From positions 41,528,392-41,592,391 of the forward strand of contig OX387190.1 in NCBI GenBank assembly GCA_947561395.2: a DNA stretch of 64,000 bases. Direction: 5' to 3'. The stretch is from Buxus sempervirens. Taxonomy: Eukaryota > Streptophyta > Magnoliopsida > Buxales > Buxaceae. Of the stretch, positions 21,240-32,579 are shown in pieces; position 1 is the stretch's first letter; each line of letters opens with the position of its first letter. Made by a program: the position numbers and the translations under genes. The notes under the pieces were generated by a model, which ran no database searches, had not been told where the DNA came from, and was given only the letters and a program-made list of their open reading frames with translations.

Positions 21240-24103
21240 GAGAATGAGAGAATCGGCATTCACTAGCAGTTAGGTTACCAGTTCCACTTCATGTAGATAG
21301 CTGGTAATGCGCCGAGACGAGAATAGCACTGTTTCTAAGTTCAATTACGACATTCCGCCACTTTCTCTCTCCAACAGGTTTTGCTTTTCCATTTCAGTTT
21401 ATATAACGAGCGTTTCTGTTTTTTTTTTTAAAGTACGTATTTCTCCTAAATCTGTTCTTCAGAATCTTACCATATAGCTGTAGTCAAGGAGGTTTTCTGT
21501 ATCTTAGGACGTTATGTTTCCAAGTTTTAGGCCGTTAGAGATGGAAATTTTAATTTGATAATTTAATTAATTGATGAAAAAAATACTCATTATTCTTGTA
21601 TTTTTTTTATTGAAAACATATGTACATTTTTTTCAATAAATTAAGGAGATAATGGATACTGATATCTGGGTACAGCAACGGTTCAATCTTCAGAAAAACC
21701 AAATTGAAGCGATTAAAAGTACTTCAAACCGTAACCAAACCAAAATTGACATAGCTTTTTGGTATAAAACCAAAACTAATTAATGCAAATCCAAAATCAA
21801 CTTATAGCATGAATCAGAACCAAAACCAAAACCGATTAAAGACAATATAAAACTGAACTTTATAAGTTTGGTTCAGTTCAATTTATCAGTTTTAACCAAG
21901 CTATTGTCATCCCTATTTATATATGTCATTTAATTAAAATATCAGTGTGGGAATTTTGTCCCCTCAAAAATTACCTCCTGTAAATGGCATCCTCGTTTAT
22001 TTTTGTGTAGAGCATGGGTAATGTGATCATATGGCTACCCTTAAAAAAAAAATAGTCAAAACGTTATAAACTTTGACCTCAGATCTGATTTTCAGCCAAA
22101 GTGAGAAAAACTCGCTACTGTGGATAGGTGGTGGACTGTAAAGGCGGTTCAATCGAATCGCGGCCACAGGCCAAGTTATCAAGCGTCTCTTGCGGTAAAG
22201 CCAAACCCAAAGGTTTTTGGAATTCAATACTTTACGAATGGTAAAGGACACGATATCGGACCATGACGGACTTCTTATTAAAAAAAAGAAAGGCTTTTTT
22301 TGCTCTTAAGGTCAGTACTTTAAATAGAAGTTTGAAGGGCTTCTTTTGGTGAAAAATAATTAAAAAAAGGCCTCGCGTGAACATGAACAGCATTCAAGCA
22401 CCAACTTCCAGATTTACCCCCACTTGCTTGTATCCTATTATGATATTGTTTGTATTCCTATATGATTATATTTGTATCTTACTACGATTATACTTGTAAC
22501 CTTGTATGATTGTGCTTGTATCCTGGTATGACTATGCCATTGTCGTATCCCCGTATGGTTGTGCTTGTATCCAATTGTCATTATGCTTGTATCTTCGTTT
22601 GAACTGGAAATTGGTACTCACATGACATTCATGTGAGGCATTTTTATAAATTTTTACCAAAAGAAGGCTTACAAAATTCTATGCTTAAATTACAAGCTTT
22701 ATGGAAAAAATCTCCCCAAAAGAAAGCCTTTTCTATAATTTTCCTTATTAAAAATAGTAATAATAAAAAAAAAATAAGGAGAATGGAAAGAAGGATTCTG
22801 TTTGGATAAAAAACTATGTTAGGGAAATTATTAAAAAAAATCACCTTTTAGCTTGTATTTATAAAAACAGTCCATAAAAAAATTTCATTTACAGAAAAGG
22901 GTCATTATTAAAAATAATTAAATTGCAGGGTCACTTTTTAGAAATAATGAATTTTAAAAAATAATTAAGAATTATCGTCACTTTATTGTAACCACATGAA
23001 ATAAAAGCATATCCTACCTAGGATATAACTGCATTATACATGGGATACAAAGTTGCACATATGACCTTATTTTAAAAATTAGTTTTCTAATGGATTGTTT
23101 TTATAAATACCGTCCTATAGTCTCCTCATTCGTTATTTTCTATGCCCTTTTTGAAAGGAAACTATATCTCGGAATTAGTGTAATCTGTTTTCTTTGCTTT
23201 GGTATTTCAAGCGTGTGTCGCGAAAGAGGGTCCTACGAAATTATTTTGAGGCTTAGAAATGTTTTAGCTAACTGAAAGCGATTCATGAGCTTAATTCCTC
23301 TCAAATTTTCTATCAATCTCTTGTATCAATTTGTAATTAGATTGATGGCATGTCCCTTGAATTGGTTTAGGTATTTAAAATGTAAGGAAAAGCTCACCAA
23401 TTCAAGAGATATGTATATCGATGACTGAAACAAGAGACTAATAGAAAACCAATTCAAGAGATATGTATATCGATCACATTCGAGACTAATAGAAAACCAA
23501 GAAGAAATGCTCCCATTGGGAAGCACTTTAAAATGATAATTATGAATCTATGATATTAGTTTGAGTGACTACTATCAATTGTGAAATCTGTTAAGACCGT
23601 CGGAATATGTACATGCCATCGGGTAAGCGTATGTCGCCTACCCGTGAAGTTTTGTTAATTGCTTTCCCCAAATGGAATTTGGATAATTTCGTCATTTAAC
23701 AGTTTCATTCTAGCGTTAATTTTATGGAGATAATTTTAACAGCAATAACGCTTGCCGTCTCATTTCCTCCTTTTGACACTTTCAAATCACACCCGAAGAG
23801 CCAAAATATGAAACGCCAAGCCAATCACATTTTACTCTTGGGCTTAAGCAGTTCAAACATCGCGAATGATCTGAATTTCCCTTAAAAATTTAGGATTAAG
23901 TGTTGTTGGGATTTACCCTTGAGGGAGCCCTTCAAAAAATTCTCGATAGCCTGAGCCTAACCCAGGCCAAAGAGGGTGTTTGGAAATAGTTTCAACCAGG
24001 CAATTGACGCGCCTCAGTTATTATTACAATATTACCTCACTAGCTGCGACATTTTCCCAAGCGCAAAGATGCCGTCGCTCACCGTCCTCCTTACTTGCCT
24101 GTT
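21240..24103. other. Non-coding stretch of unit 1 (matches 32870-37640)
   Basis: AT-rich, without a supportable gene. About 21660-21915 (paralog 33430-33665) contains AACCAAAACCGATT-type sequence and ends in TTGTCATCCCTATTTA, reminiscent of a hAT-like MITE end; confidence in that is low. About 22424-22600 is a degenerate minisatellite. Confidence 0.5.
22424..22605. repeat. Degenerate minisatellite, unit ~24-30 bases
   Basis: The word GCTTGTATCC(T) followed by TATGATTAT-like sequence recurs seven or eight times. The paralogous tract lies at about 34567-34745 with its own small differences. Confidence 0.75.
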
Positions 24104-24145
24104 GTAAGCTTACTTCATTTTTTTTTTGGGTGAACGTAAGCTTAC
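24104..24145. mobile_element. Micro-insertion with 10-base target duplication
   Basis: GTAAGCTTAC occurs at 24104-24113 and 24136-24145 around a 22-base core made of TTCA, a run of T and GGGTGAAC. The paralogous site (near 37633) has a single GTAAGCTTAC and no core. Confidence 0.85.
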
Positions 24146-24189
24146 CCTCTCTTGACATCGATGTGGGACAAATTCGATGTTAATTATAT

Positions 24190-25070
24190 GTGCACCGACC
24201 AAGCGAACGGATCATCAGTTTGCTTGTCACATGAAAGAAAGAGGTTTGCCATCCGTCATTTGTTCTGATTGATTTTGGAGGGCTTAACACACAACGGTTA
24301 AAATTCTACATTCCTATGCAGTTTCATTAATGGAAGAGACGTTCTCGCAGCCCTCCTCAATATTCTCATCGGTTCTGGTCGGATTCGAAGCCAGAATCAT
24401 CTGTACGACCACATTTGGTTGATGTGGGATCTTGCTCATCCGTTTCCCGTTGCCAGTGGATTCATGCCAAAACAATCAAATCTGGTAGTTACAATGATGT
24501 GATCCTCGTTGATTGATTGGTATCTGAGTTTAATTTGGCCTCGGCGATGATGAACGGAAGTTGTTCGACAAAATACCGAATAAGTTATACTCTCTGGAGC
24601 TGCATGATTTTTTGCATATTTAAGTCATAGGGATGTAGTCATGAGCTTGAATGTATTCTGTTAGTATTAGAGCAGAGATAAAATATTTCCAGATTGTGAT
24701 GATTCGCAAGCGTTAGATGGAGACATGGAGAAAAGTGATTAAACTTGGTTTCTTCTTTCAAGCTGTAAATGATTCTATCATTAATATGTATAGGAAGTGT
24801 GGATGCGTGTATGGAGCTTTCACGCTGTTTGGAGCAATGCCACTGAAAAATTTAGTGTCATGGAATACGATGATTTGAGTTCATGCCTGAAATGGGTTCT
24901 CAGACAAGCAATCACCCTTTCTAATTCGATGAGAAGGGCCGGCACTGATGCTGATAGGACAAATATTTTCTGTTCCTGCTTCGGTCATGTGCAGATCTGG
25001 ACGAGCATGATCAAAGGTAAATTCATGGCTACTGCAATGAAGCCATCAAGGTCTTTGATCTTTGTATAGC
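24190..25070 (+). pseudogene. Decayed PPR gene, unit 1 copy
   Basis: Shifted frames still read PPR-like text: an IHAKTVKSGSYNDV stretch near 24470, SYTLWSCMIF near 24590, and GCVYGAFTLFG..PLKNLVSWNTM near 24800-24870. These resemble PLS-class plant PPR proteins (HAK..KSG..., SW..MI). Stops and frameshifts occur throughout, and no frame exceeds about 90 codons. The unit 2 copy at 37660-38570 shares the decay, so the gene died before the duplication. Confidence 0.65.
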
Positions 25071-25356
25071 CAAGGGCATGTGAACAAGACATGATCTCGT
25101 TATAATCCCTGTAATAGCAAAACACCCTCGTCAACTAAGAAACCCCCTTCTTTTTTGCATTGGTGTCGTAATGGGGGGGAATTGTTACACACTTGGATTC
25201 TGTATAGTATGATCTTGTTCGAGGAGTTTATCATAACTAGAAAGCATTTTAATGTTGGCTGCTTACAGAATAGTCCCAATTTCGAGATTAATTTTTTAAC
25301 TGTTACATTTGATTTTATTGGTACACAAAGGAGACCTGAGATTCTTCTAAATCCCC

Positions 25357-26117
25357 TTACCTTCTGCATGTAATCCCCTTTCCCCTGTTTCCGTCTCCAC
25401 ATGCAACACTGAAAGTTTCTTTACTCCCTCCTTCCTCCATTTTCGATCCAAAGTTTGACACAGAACAATCAGTAGCAAATAGATGGGAAGAGGCAAACTT
25501 ATCTGCGCCTCCCATGATTGGCATGGCTGCTGCCATTTTGACTCGGCTATGATAACTTGACCCATAAGTCTGTCCCAATACCCCATCCACGCTCTGACTC
25601 AATGAGCTAAACTTGAAATTGAGTTCCAAATGTGCAAAGCAATCATCCTCTGAAACATCATATCCATGTGTTTTTTATTCCTCTGCAGTAATTGGAACAA
25701 CACGGGCAGCTATCTCAAACAATCCCATTGCTTCAAGCTTCACCGCGTTAGTCTCGGCATACCGTTGGATCCTTAACTCTGCCTTCCCCGACCACCATGT
25801 CTTGGCCCGGCCGGTTGGTAGCACAATATCTTCTCCATCCAATTTGATCAGCATGTTCTCTGCTGATTCATGCCAGTCGACAACCTTTCTTGCACCCAGG
25901 TAGAGCCGATGAGATTGGAACAAAACGCTGATGGCTTGGACCCATGTGAAGTCTCTCCCCTTCTTGCTTCTCTTTCCAATGAAGTGAGCATTCAAATGGA
26001 CATCTGAATCTGAAAGCAGGCAGAAGTCCTTGTCCTTCTTGCCATGGAAGTAGAACATGACGCCATCACCTCCAATGAATCGCGGGTCTTGACACACGGC
26101 TCCTGGCCTATCGCAAG
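25357..26117 (-). pseudogene. Root-cap-domain protein, exon 2 only, unit 1 copy
   Basis: It matches exon 2 of the gene at 38846-40008. Exon 1 lies beyond the duplication breakpoint and is absent. An in-frame TAA at 25675-25677 replaces the TCA serine codon of the other copy (AEE-stop instead of AEES). After that stop the frame continues to a C terminus CGDGNRGKGITCRR, which looks like the ancestral ending because it keeps the Cys pair that the other copy lost by frameshift. With no first exon, signal peptide or promoter, this copy is most likely dead. Confidence 0.85.
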
Positions 26118-26247
26118 CTGTTCAAAACCCACAACTCCAAATTACTAACTTCTTTTTGTTATCAAAAGTTGAATTTCAGGAGAACGGAAAGATTCAACAA
26201 AGATGATCCTTTAGCCTGGAGTGCTATAAGGTAAAAACACTGAAAGA

Positions 26248-26252
26248 TAGGC
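26248..26252. other. Duplication junction
   Basis: Left of here the sequence follows the root-cap gene intron (ends CACTGAAAGA, as at 39739-39748). Right of here it follows the PPR-SMR intron (TAACTCTCTTTAC, as at 7283). Five bases, TAGGC, belong clearly to neither, suggesting end joining with filler. Confidence 0.85.
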
Positions 26253-26279
26253 TAACTCTCTTTACTTTCTGCTTTTCAG

Positions 26280-27314
26280 ATGTATACAAAGATCACGGAA
26301 GCCCCCTGGTTCGAATGGAACCCTAAGCTTGTTGCCGATCTCATTGCTTTGCTGCATAAGCAAGGCCATTTCGACGAAGCGGAAACCCTAACTTCCGACA
26401 CCGTGGTGAAATTAGGATCTTGAGTGAGGGACATCAATCTCTTCTACTGTAACGTTATTGATTCCCACTCCAAGCACCACTCCAAGAGAGGTGTTTTTGA
26501 TTCTTACGCTCGTCTGCAGAAACTTCTGTCCGGCTCTTCTTCTTCTTCCTACGCGAATCGACGTTCTTACGAATCGATGATCAAGGGCCTGTGCTCGCTG
26601 GATTTGCCTCGAAGCGGAGACGTTGCTGCGAGAGATGGACACTTCAGGATTGAAACCCTCCGTTTTTGAATTCAGATGTGTTGTGCATGGGTACGGCAGA
26701 TCGGGGATGTTCACAGAGATGCGAAGACTTCTTTGCCAAATGGAGGATGCAGGGTTTCCCTTAGATACAGTCTGTTCGAATATGATTCTCTCGTCCTATG
26801 GTGCTTACAGGGAGTTATCTGCTACGATTTCATTTTCCGAACGTACAACTCCGTGTTGAATTCGTGCCCTAATTTCATGTCCCTGCTTCAAGACGTCGAA
26901 TCTCTTCCCCTTTCGTTTGAAGACCTGATTCAAATGTTGCATGGAGATGAAACGCTGATCGTTCAAGAGCTAAATGCATCCTCTTTTCTGCGTGAGACCT
27001 TGGAATGGGGCCCCGCAGAAGGAAAGCTTGATTTGCACGGAATGCACTTGGGTTCTGATTATTTGATAATGTTACAATGGATAGACGAATTGAGATCAAG
27101 GTTTCGCGAGGAGAAATCGGTAGTCCCAACGGAAATTACGGTGGTCCGCGGGTCGGGAAAGCACAGTACAGTCAGTACTGTTAGAGGGGAATTGCCCGTA
27201 AAAGCTCTGGTTAAACAGATGATTGTTCGAATGAAAATCCCAATGAGAATTGACCGGAAGAACAGTGGATGTTTTGTTGGACGAGGGAAAGCTTTGAACG
27301 ACTGGTTTCATTGA
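26280..27314 (+). pseudogene. PPR-SMR exon 2, truncated inner copy
   Basis: Copy of 7310-8374 preceded by the same splice acceptor but no exon 1 or promoter. Lesions relative to the intact copy: CGA to TGA stop at 26421-26423, a 2-base deletion near 26610, a deletion of about 37 bases near 26830, and an extra nine bases near 27170. The SMR region after 26840 is again open (LDLHGMHLG, RGSGKHS), but nothing could translate it. Confidence 0.92.
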
Positions 27315-27363
27315 TCTCATCTCGTGCACGTAACTGTATAAAGAAGGGGAAGAAGAGCGAAAA

Positions 27364-27698
27364 TTTTCAATTTCGATTTATGGCGTGTCGATCCGAAAAA
27401 TAAAAAAGGCAAAAAACTGAAAAAAAAAAAGTGATTTTTTTATTTATTCTGACGAAATTTTATTGGATCGCCACAAAAAATCGTTGATGAAAATTTAATA
27501 AAAATCAATTTTTTGCTCATTTCCATCCGTTTTGTTCGGCACGCCGCCATTTTTTGTCGGCACGATATCATTTTTTGTAGGTATGCCGAAAAAATCGTGC
27601 GATTTTAAATAATCGATTTTTTGGTATTGAAACGCATCGACACTTGAAAAAAAACGATTTTTCAACGGCATGCAGTGGCGTGCGGTCGAAACTGAAAA
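27364..27698. mobile_element. Short inverted-repeat MITE-like insert
   Basis: Present here but not at the matching place in unit 1 (near 8425), where about 26 other bases stand. Ends are TTTTCAATTTCGA and, inverted, TTTTCAGTTTCGA. The interior holds CGGCACGCCG and many AAAAATCGATTTTTT-like words. It resembles the element at 33845-34219. Confidence 0.6.
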
Positions 27699-28203
27699 CC
27701 TTGTTTTGAACGATAAAAATTTAAAAAGGATTTGCAAAAAAAATAAAAATAAAAAAAGGACTAATGAAATTTAAACATTACAGCCGGCGAAGAACTGTTG
27801 TGATCTTTTGGCTGTTTGGTAATTCAATTAGCTGCATTGGTTCATCACCGCTTGATTTGTGAGTCACCACTAATGCAGAAGTTCGGTGCTTCATAGGCAA
27901 AGGAGAATTCCCTTGTCTCATCTACTCTTCTTCTAAGGCAAGGTATACAGAGAAGCTGAAAGCCTTCTGGTATCTGCGAAACAGCCCCGCCGGATAACCT
28001 ACCACAAGCTGAGGTAATCAGAATTCAGCACTATGGGATCGAATATCAGACCTAATTTATACTGTATTATGGGAAATATGATAGAAACAAAATCCGTAAC
28101 AAGGGTAAGCAATCAAACCCTGTTCGGGATCATCTTTCTATCTGTTTTGATAAAAGATATATTACATTGGGTCTGAAGAGATTATGAGCTCTGAGGTTCA
28201 AAA

Positions 28204-31200
28204 TCAGTTGGCGCAAGCCGTCCAGTTAGAAGGAAGACGAGAGGATGTGAGGGAAGGCATGTTTTGGAGATTGATATCAAGAGGGAGCATGCGGTATTCA
28301 ATGTCAAGCTCCCTTAGGACTTTGATCATGTGCTCAACCAGAAGGGCTCTCCTAGCCCATCTCTCCCCCATGTCTTGGTGGTTCATTCGGTGGGTCAGCC
28401 ATATTGCCACCTTCACCCTGTTCATGTCCTCCACCTCCTTCAACACAACCATTGGAGATGGATACCAATGGTCTTTCCTATTCTCAATGTACCTGCACAT
28501 TTTACAACAATTATCCATTAAAACCTGATTTCCCAGGCAATTATCAAGGCATATCCATTTGGAGAATACAAGATAGTGAAGAGACATGCATACCCTATTA
28601 TTCTTTCTTTCATGAGAGCGATCTTTTCAATTGGAGTTGAGACGTGAATACAGAAATCAATTGCATCTCCCATGTCTGGGCTTCGATAGTAATTGCCGAT
28701 GGGCTTGGTAGCAAGAACACTGTTCGGGTAAATGATCTTCTGATTGTCATATCTCAGAAATACGGTTGTTAAGATATTCATCTCTTCAACCACCATCTGA
28801 GAATCATTAGAGGAAAATACATCAGCATAGAGATCGCATGTACTTACATTTATACGCATAAACATGAAGTTCAGATTTTGTTTGCTCTGTACCTGAACTT
28901 CTTCTATTTCACAACGATCGCCCACATCATATGGGTGCATCACAAATAAGAATATTATTGCCTCAAATACTGTCTTACAGGTATTTCCAAAGATAAATAC
29001 TACTAGCAGGGCCTGAGAGCTTAAGAAGACAAAGAATTGGGTGGTCGCTATTCCAAGTATAAGAAGCCAGACAATTGCTATGATGACGCCCACAACAATG
29101 TTTACCATCTGATGGAGTTTGTTCACAGCTGTTTTTGTGTCATTTAGTGTTAAGGCAAGTGCTTTCCGTTCTCTGAATGCATTAACCTGTAAAAAAGAAG
29201 GCCTGAGATTACCGTATTCAGAACATAGTACAACACAAAAATGCATTATAACTTCTAAGCTATGATTTCCATGAAAGATGTATCTTTACTTTTTTGGGTG
29301 CCACAACTTACACCAACTCTTGACACAGTATTGAATTCTTAGCATGTTCCCATTTTTTAAGCATCTCTTCTGGTAATAAAATAAGTTCTTTCTTTAGAAT
29401 TCCAAATATCATGATTGGATGCAACAAGATGTGATGTGACATTGTAAGTTCTCCGAGTGTGTATAATCATGAATTGGAACAAGATTATGTAACTTTCTGC
29501 ATTTTAGTGTTGGGATCATTCCCAATAACACCTAAATCCACTAGTTGCAACCAATGAAAACCATAAATGCCTTCAAACACCAAAGTTTATATGGCTATGT
29601 TTGTCATCTGTGACAACTTATGAACATCCAAATTGAAAGCAATCAGTGACATTGAAACAAAGAAACAAGGGAAGAAAGTCTTTTACCAGCCAGTTCTTGA
29701 GTGCTGCTTTGCTGATTCTCCTACTTTCAGTTGCTCCTTCAAAGAGACTGATGGTCTTCAGAGCCTCATCCTCTGTCATGAAACGCATAAGATCCTCCAG
29801 AGATATATATCTGTTACAGAGATGATAAAAAAGTAGGGCATCTGTTACTTTATCTAACATGATCAGCACCCCGACTTGAGCTGTACTATATGAATCTATG
29901 TTAAGCTACGCAAGCTAGAAGGACTTCCTTTTCTCCTAGTTAGTACCACAATAAAATTCCATGCAGAATTAAATCACTCAAAATGCAGAACGTTGCAAAT
30001 CTTTCATATCTGAAAACTCAACATAATAAATAAACAGGACTAGAGTTTACTACTGGGGTGAAATTTTTAGTTGCAGAATACTATACTCCAATTTTTTCCC
30101 AATCTCATATTTTTCTTACATTCTATTATATGACAACATTGTATCTTTTTCACATTAACTCCACAGCATTAAATTTTTTTTGGTAGAAACTCCACACCAT
30201 TAAAGAAAGAAAAACAGAAAATTATTGCATTTAATAACTGTACTTTGGTTCAGAGCACAGGTAGTAATGACACTCGAAGTACAAAGTAGATGCACAAGTT
30301 AAAAACAACCTAAAACCCTGGTACCACATACTGGACCCTCAGGAGATGATGCTATGGTATTGATGATGGTATGTAAGGACAGGGTGACAAATTTAAGTTT
30401 GGAGAGAAATTTCACACCACCAAAACAGTCAATTTAGGAGTTTACCCAAAAAAAAAAAAAGGAGTCAATTTAGGAGGAAGTTATGTTAATTTTCATGGAA
30501 ATTTTAAAGCATACATAAGCTATTCCCTTGAAGTTTCAAGTGTCTAAACCAAGTGCATCTAATTTCTGTATTAAGGAAATCAGAACCCACTAAAAAAGGC
30601 AAACAAGCCAACAAACAAACAAAAAGATAAACAAAGGGTTTTGTTGCTGTAAAAACTAATTAGCCAATTAACCCAAATATCAATAAATGATGCAGAGAAA
30701 CAGACTAACAATAGGAGAGCGTGTATGATTATATTAGCTCAAATATAACTTGGAGCGGAATAAACATGTATGAAGATTTATGAAAAGAAGACAAAAAAAC
30801 TCACTTGGACCTAAGCTTAGCAACATTTTGGAAGATCTTCTTTGCTGCAGCTTTTGCCTCTAATTCGCTTCTGATCTGCACTGCTGACTCATCCTCCTGG
30901 GTTGAACCAATAATCTGCTCATCCAAGGTCGACAAGACACCATGTCGGACCATATTCACTAATCTTTTCATATTCCATGCTGATATGTTTTTCTGGTTCA
31001 GTTTGTGTAGGTGATCAATTGTGATCCCCTCGTCTTGTTTTTTAGTAATTGCCCCTGAAAACTTGAAGCTCTTTCCAGTCCTGGAGCTCTTCTGGAGGCC
31101 TCCGCTTCCAATCGCCCTTCCGCTTTTGGCTGTTGGGAAGGCATCTGCCTTGAGGTCAGCAGGCATTTTAGCCCCTGCATTTTGAAGGTTACGAACTTCG

Positions 31201-32579
31201 GCCATGACCATTTCCTCTTCTTCCTGTGTGTTTTGTATCTCAATCAAGGGAGGCCCTGAGAGTGTCTCAATCACATATTGATTGAACAGTGACTCCTGGA
31301 TTCGATCAAAGAATGTGCTCACATGGAAGGACGACGCGAGAACCTTAACTAGAAGGGTCTTCACGAGCCAGATCAAGGTACCAACCAAGAGACAAACCAA
31401 AATCTTATTCACATGAGGCAGTGCATTGCTGTTAATTCCCGCCTCAACTCTCTTGTCGAACATAAAGTGCCAAGCCATCAAAACCAGACCCAGCCAGAGG
31501 CAATTCTGAACGGCCTTTCTCACTCCATAAACAAAATACAGAACCCGTTTGCGTAATAAGAAATTACGCTCAACGAAAAAGACAACCATTCGGATTCCCC
31601 AACCAGAGACCAAACGTCCACATATTAGAACCAGAATCAATACCTCCCACTTCCATAATCGGAGGCCCCACAGCGTCGACTTCCTCAATCCACGAAACGA
31701 AAGTGTGCCAACGAGAGCTGCCACGATTAAAATGAGACTTACCCATTGAATGATGGTTAAAGCACCCAAATTTGCCTTCTTAAATTCTTCCGGAAGATCC
31801 TCTTCCGAGAAAGGGTCGTCTTCCTCATCGTCATTTCCCTTCCCCAGCATCCCAGATTTCATTGGACCTGACTTCATCAATCTCCCCGATCTCCGGTCCC
31901 GTTCCGGCGGCGGATCCATCAGCCTCGATTTGGTTTTGGTCCTCAACAGCCCTGAGGTTGCGCGTTTGTTGAATGAAGCGTTAGAAGTACATCTCAAGAC
32001 CACCCCTGCGTCCAAATTTTGAGGCTCAAGTGTATATTGTCGTTCAGGTGAGATCTCAACACGAGCAGAGGAAGGCTCATCGAATGAGACCGTTACGTCT
32101 CTGGATTGAATAGTGGGACTCTCTGCAAGAGTTGGCAGGATTCTGTCATTCTGAATCTCATCCATCTCCAAATCCATGTCCAACGACATATCTCCCATGG
32201 CTTGCTGCTTATTCAAGAACTGCCCGATTAGCTTCGACGGTGGATCGTCTACTTCTCGTTTTCGTTGCTCAAAATAGAATCCATCGTGCGCTCCATTGCT
32301 TTTCCTCGTATTGTCACCATTGTTATCTTTCCAGAAATCGTAGCTCGATTCCCTCCATATCTTGCTCCCACCATTAGTGTCCAAGCCGCTGCTATTATCG
32401 TCCATCTTAACAACAACTTCTCTCCGGCCGTCAGAATCACCGAACTTCACAATTTCATTCTCGGGATCTAAGAGGATCGGATGCTCTTCGTTGCGTTGCT
32501 CGTCTCCTCGTCCTGCCGATATTCTCCTGATGTGTTTGGACGAGCCATACGACTTGAATGATTTTCTCAGGTAATCCAT
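28204..32579 (-). CDS. Mechanosensitive channel of small conductance-like, MSL10 group
   Basis: Five exons on the - strand: 32579-30805, 29810-29687, 29186-28893, 28796-28594 and 28492-28204. All junctions are GT/AG and phases agree, giving 894 residues. The long acidic, Ser/Arg-rich cytosolic N terminus is followed by about four membrane segments in exon 1 (roughly residues 272-413) and two more in exon 3 (roughly 659-713). The last is the pore-lining helix running into FGNTCKTVFEAI. The MscS beta domain follows (HPYDVGDRCEIEEVQMVVEE, NYYRSPDMGDAIDF), ending with HWYPSPMVVLKEVEDMNRVK and WLTHRMNHQDMGERWARRA. Text and exon pattern match plant MSL10 and relatives, plasma-membrane tension-gated anion channels. 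The start is the first in-frame ATG (32579). It is longer than typical MSL10, mainly in the N terminus. This is the only uninterrupted copy here. Confidence 0.9.
30157..30204. mobile_element. Micro-insertion with 17-base target duplication
   Basis: AACTCCACA(g/c)CATTAAA occurs at 30157-30173 and 30188-30204 with one mismatch, around a 14-base core TTTTTTTTGGTAGA. Unit 1 (near 10795) has one copy and no core. It lies in MSL intron 1. Confidence 0.85.
30427..30476. mobile_element. Micro-insertion with 14-base target duplication
   Basis: AGTCAATTTAGGAG occurs at 30427-30440 and 30463-30476 around TTTACCC, 13 A and GG. Unit 1 (near 11136) has one slightly different copy and no core. It lies in MSL intron 1. 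Confidence 0.85.

Larger units (their letters stand above)
7283..26247. repeat. Segmental duplication, unit 1
   Basis: This stretch matches 26253-39748 in the same orientation at high identity, broken only by insertions. Order in both: PPR-SMR exon 2, MSL10-like gene, non-coding stretch, PPR pseudogene, root-cap exon 2. Subtracting the insertions I can delimit, both units are close to 11.3 kb. The left end lies in the PPR-SMR intron, just before TAACTCTCTTTAC. Confidence 0.9.

Noticed and set aside
25613..25903. Open frames on the + strand over root-cap exon 2 (also 39111-39401).
   Set aside because: Antisense shadows of the root-cap domain.
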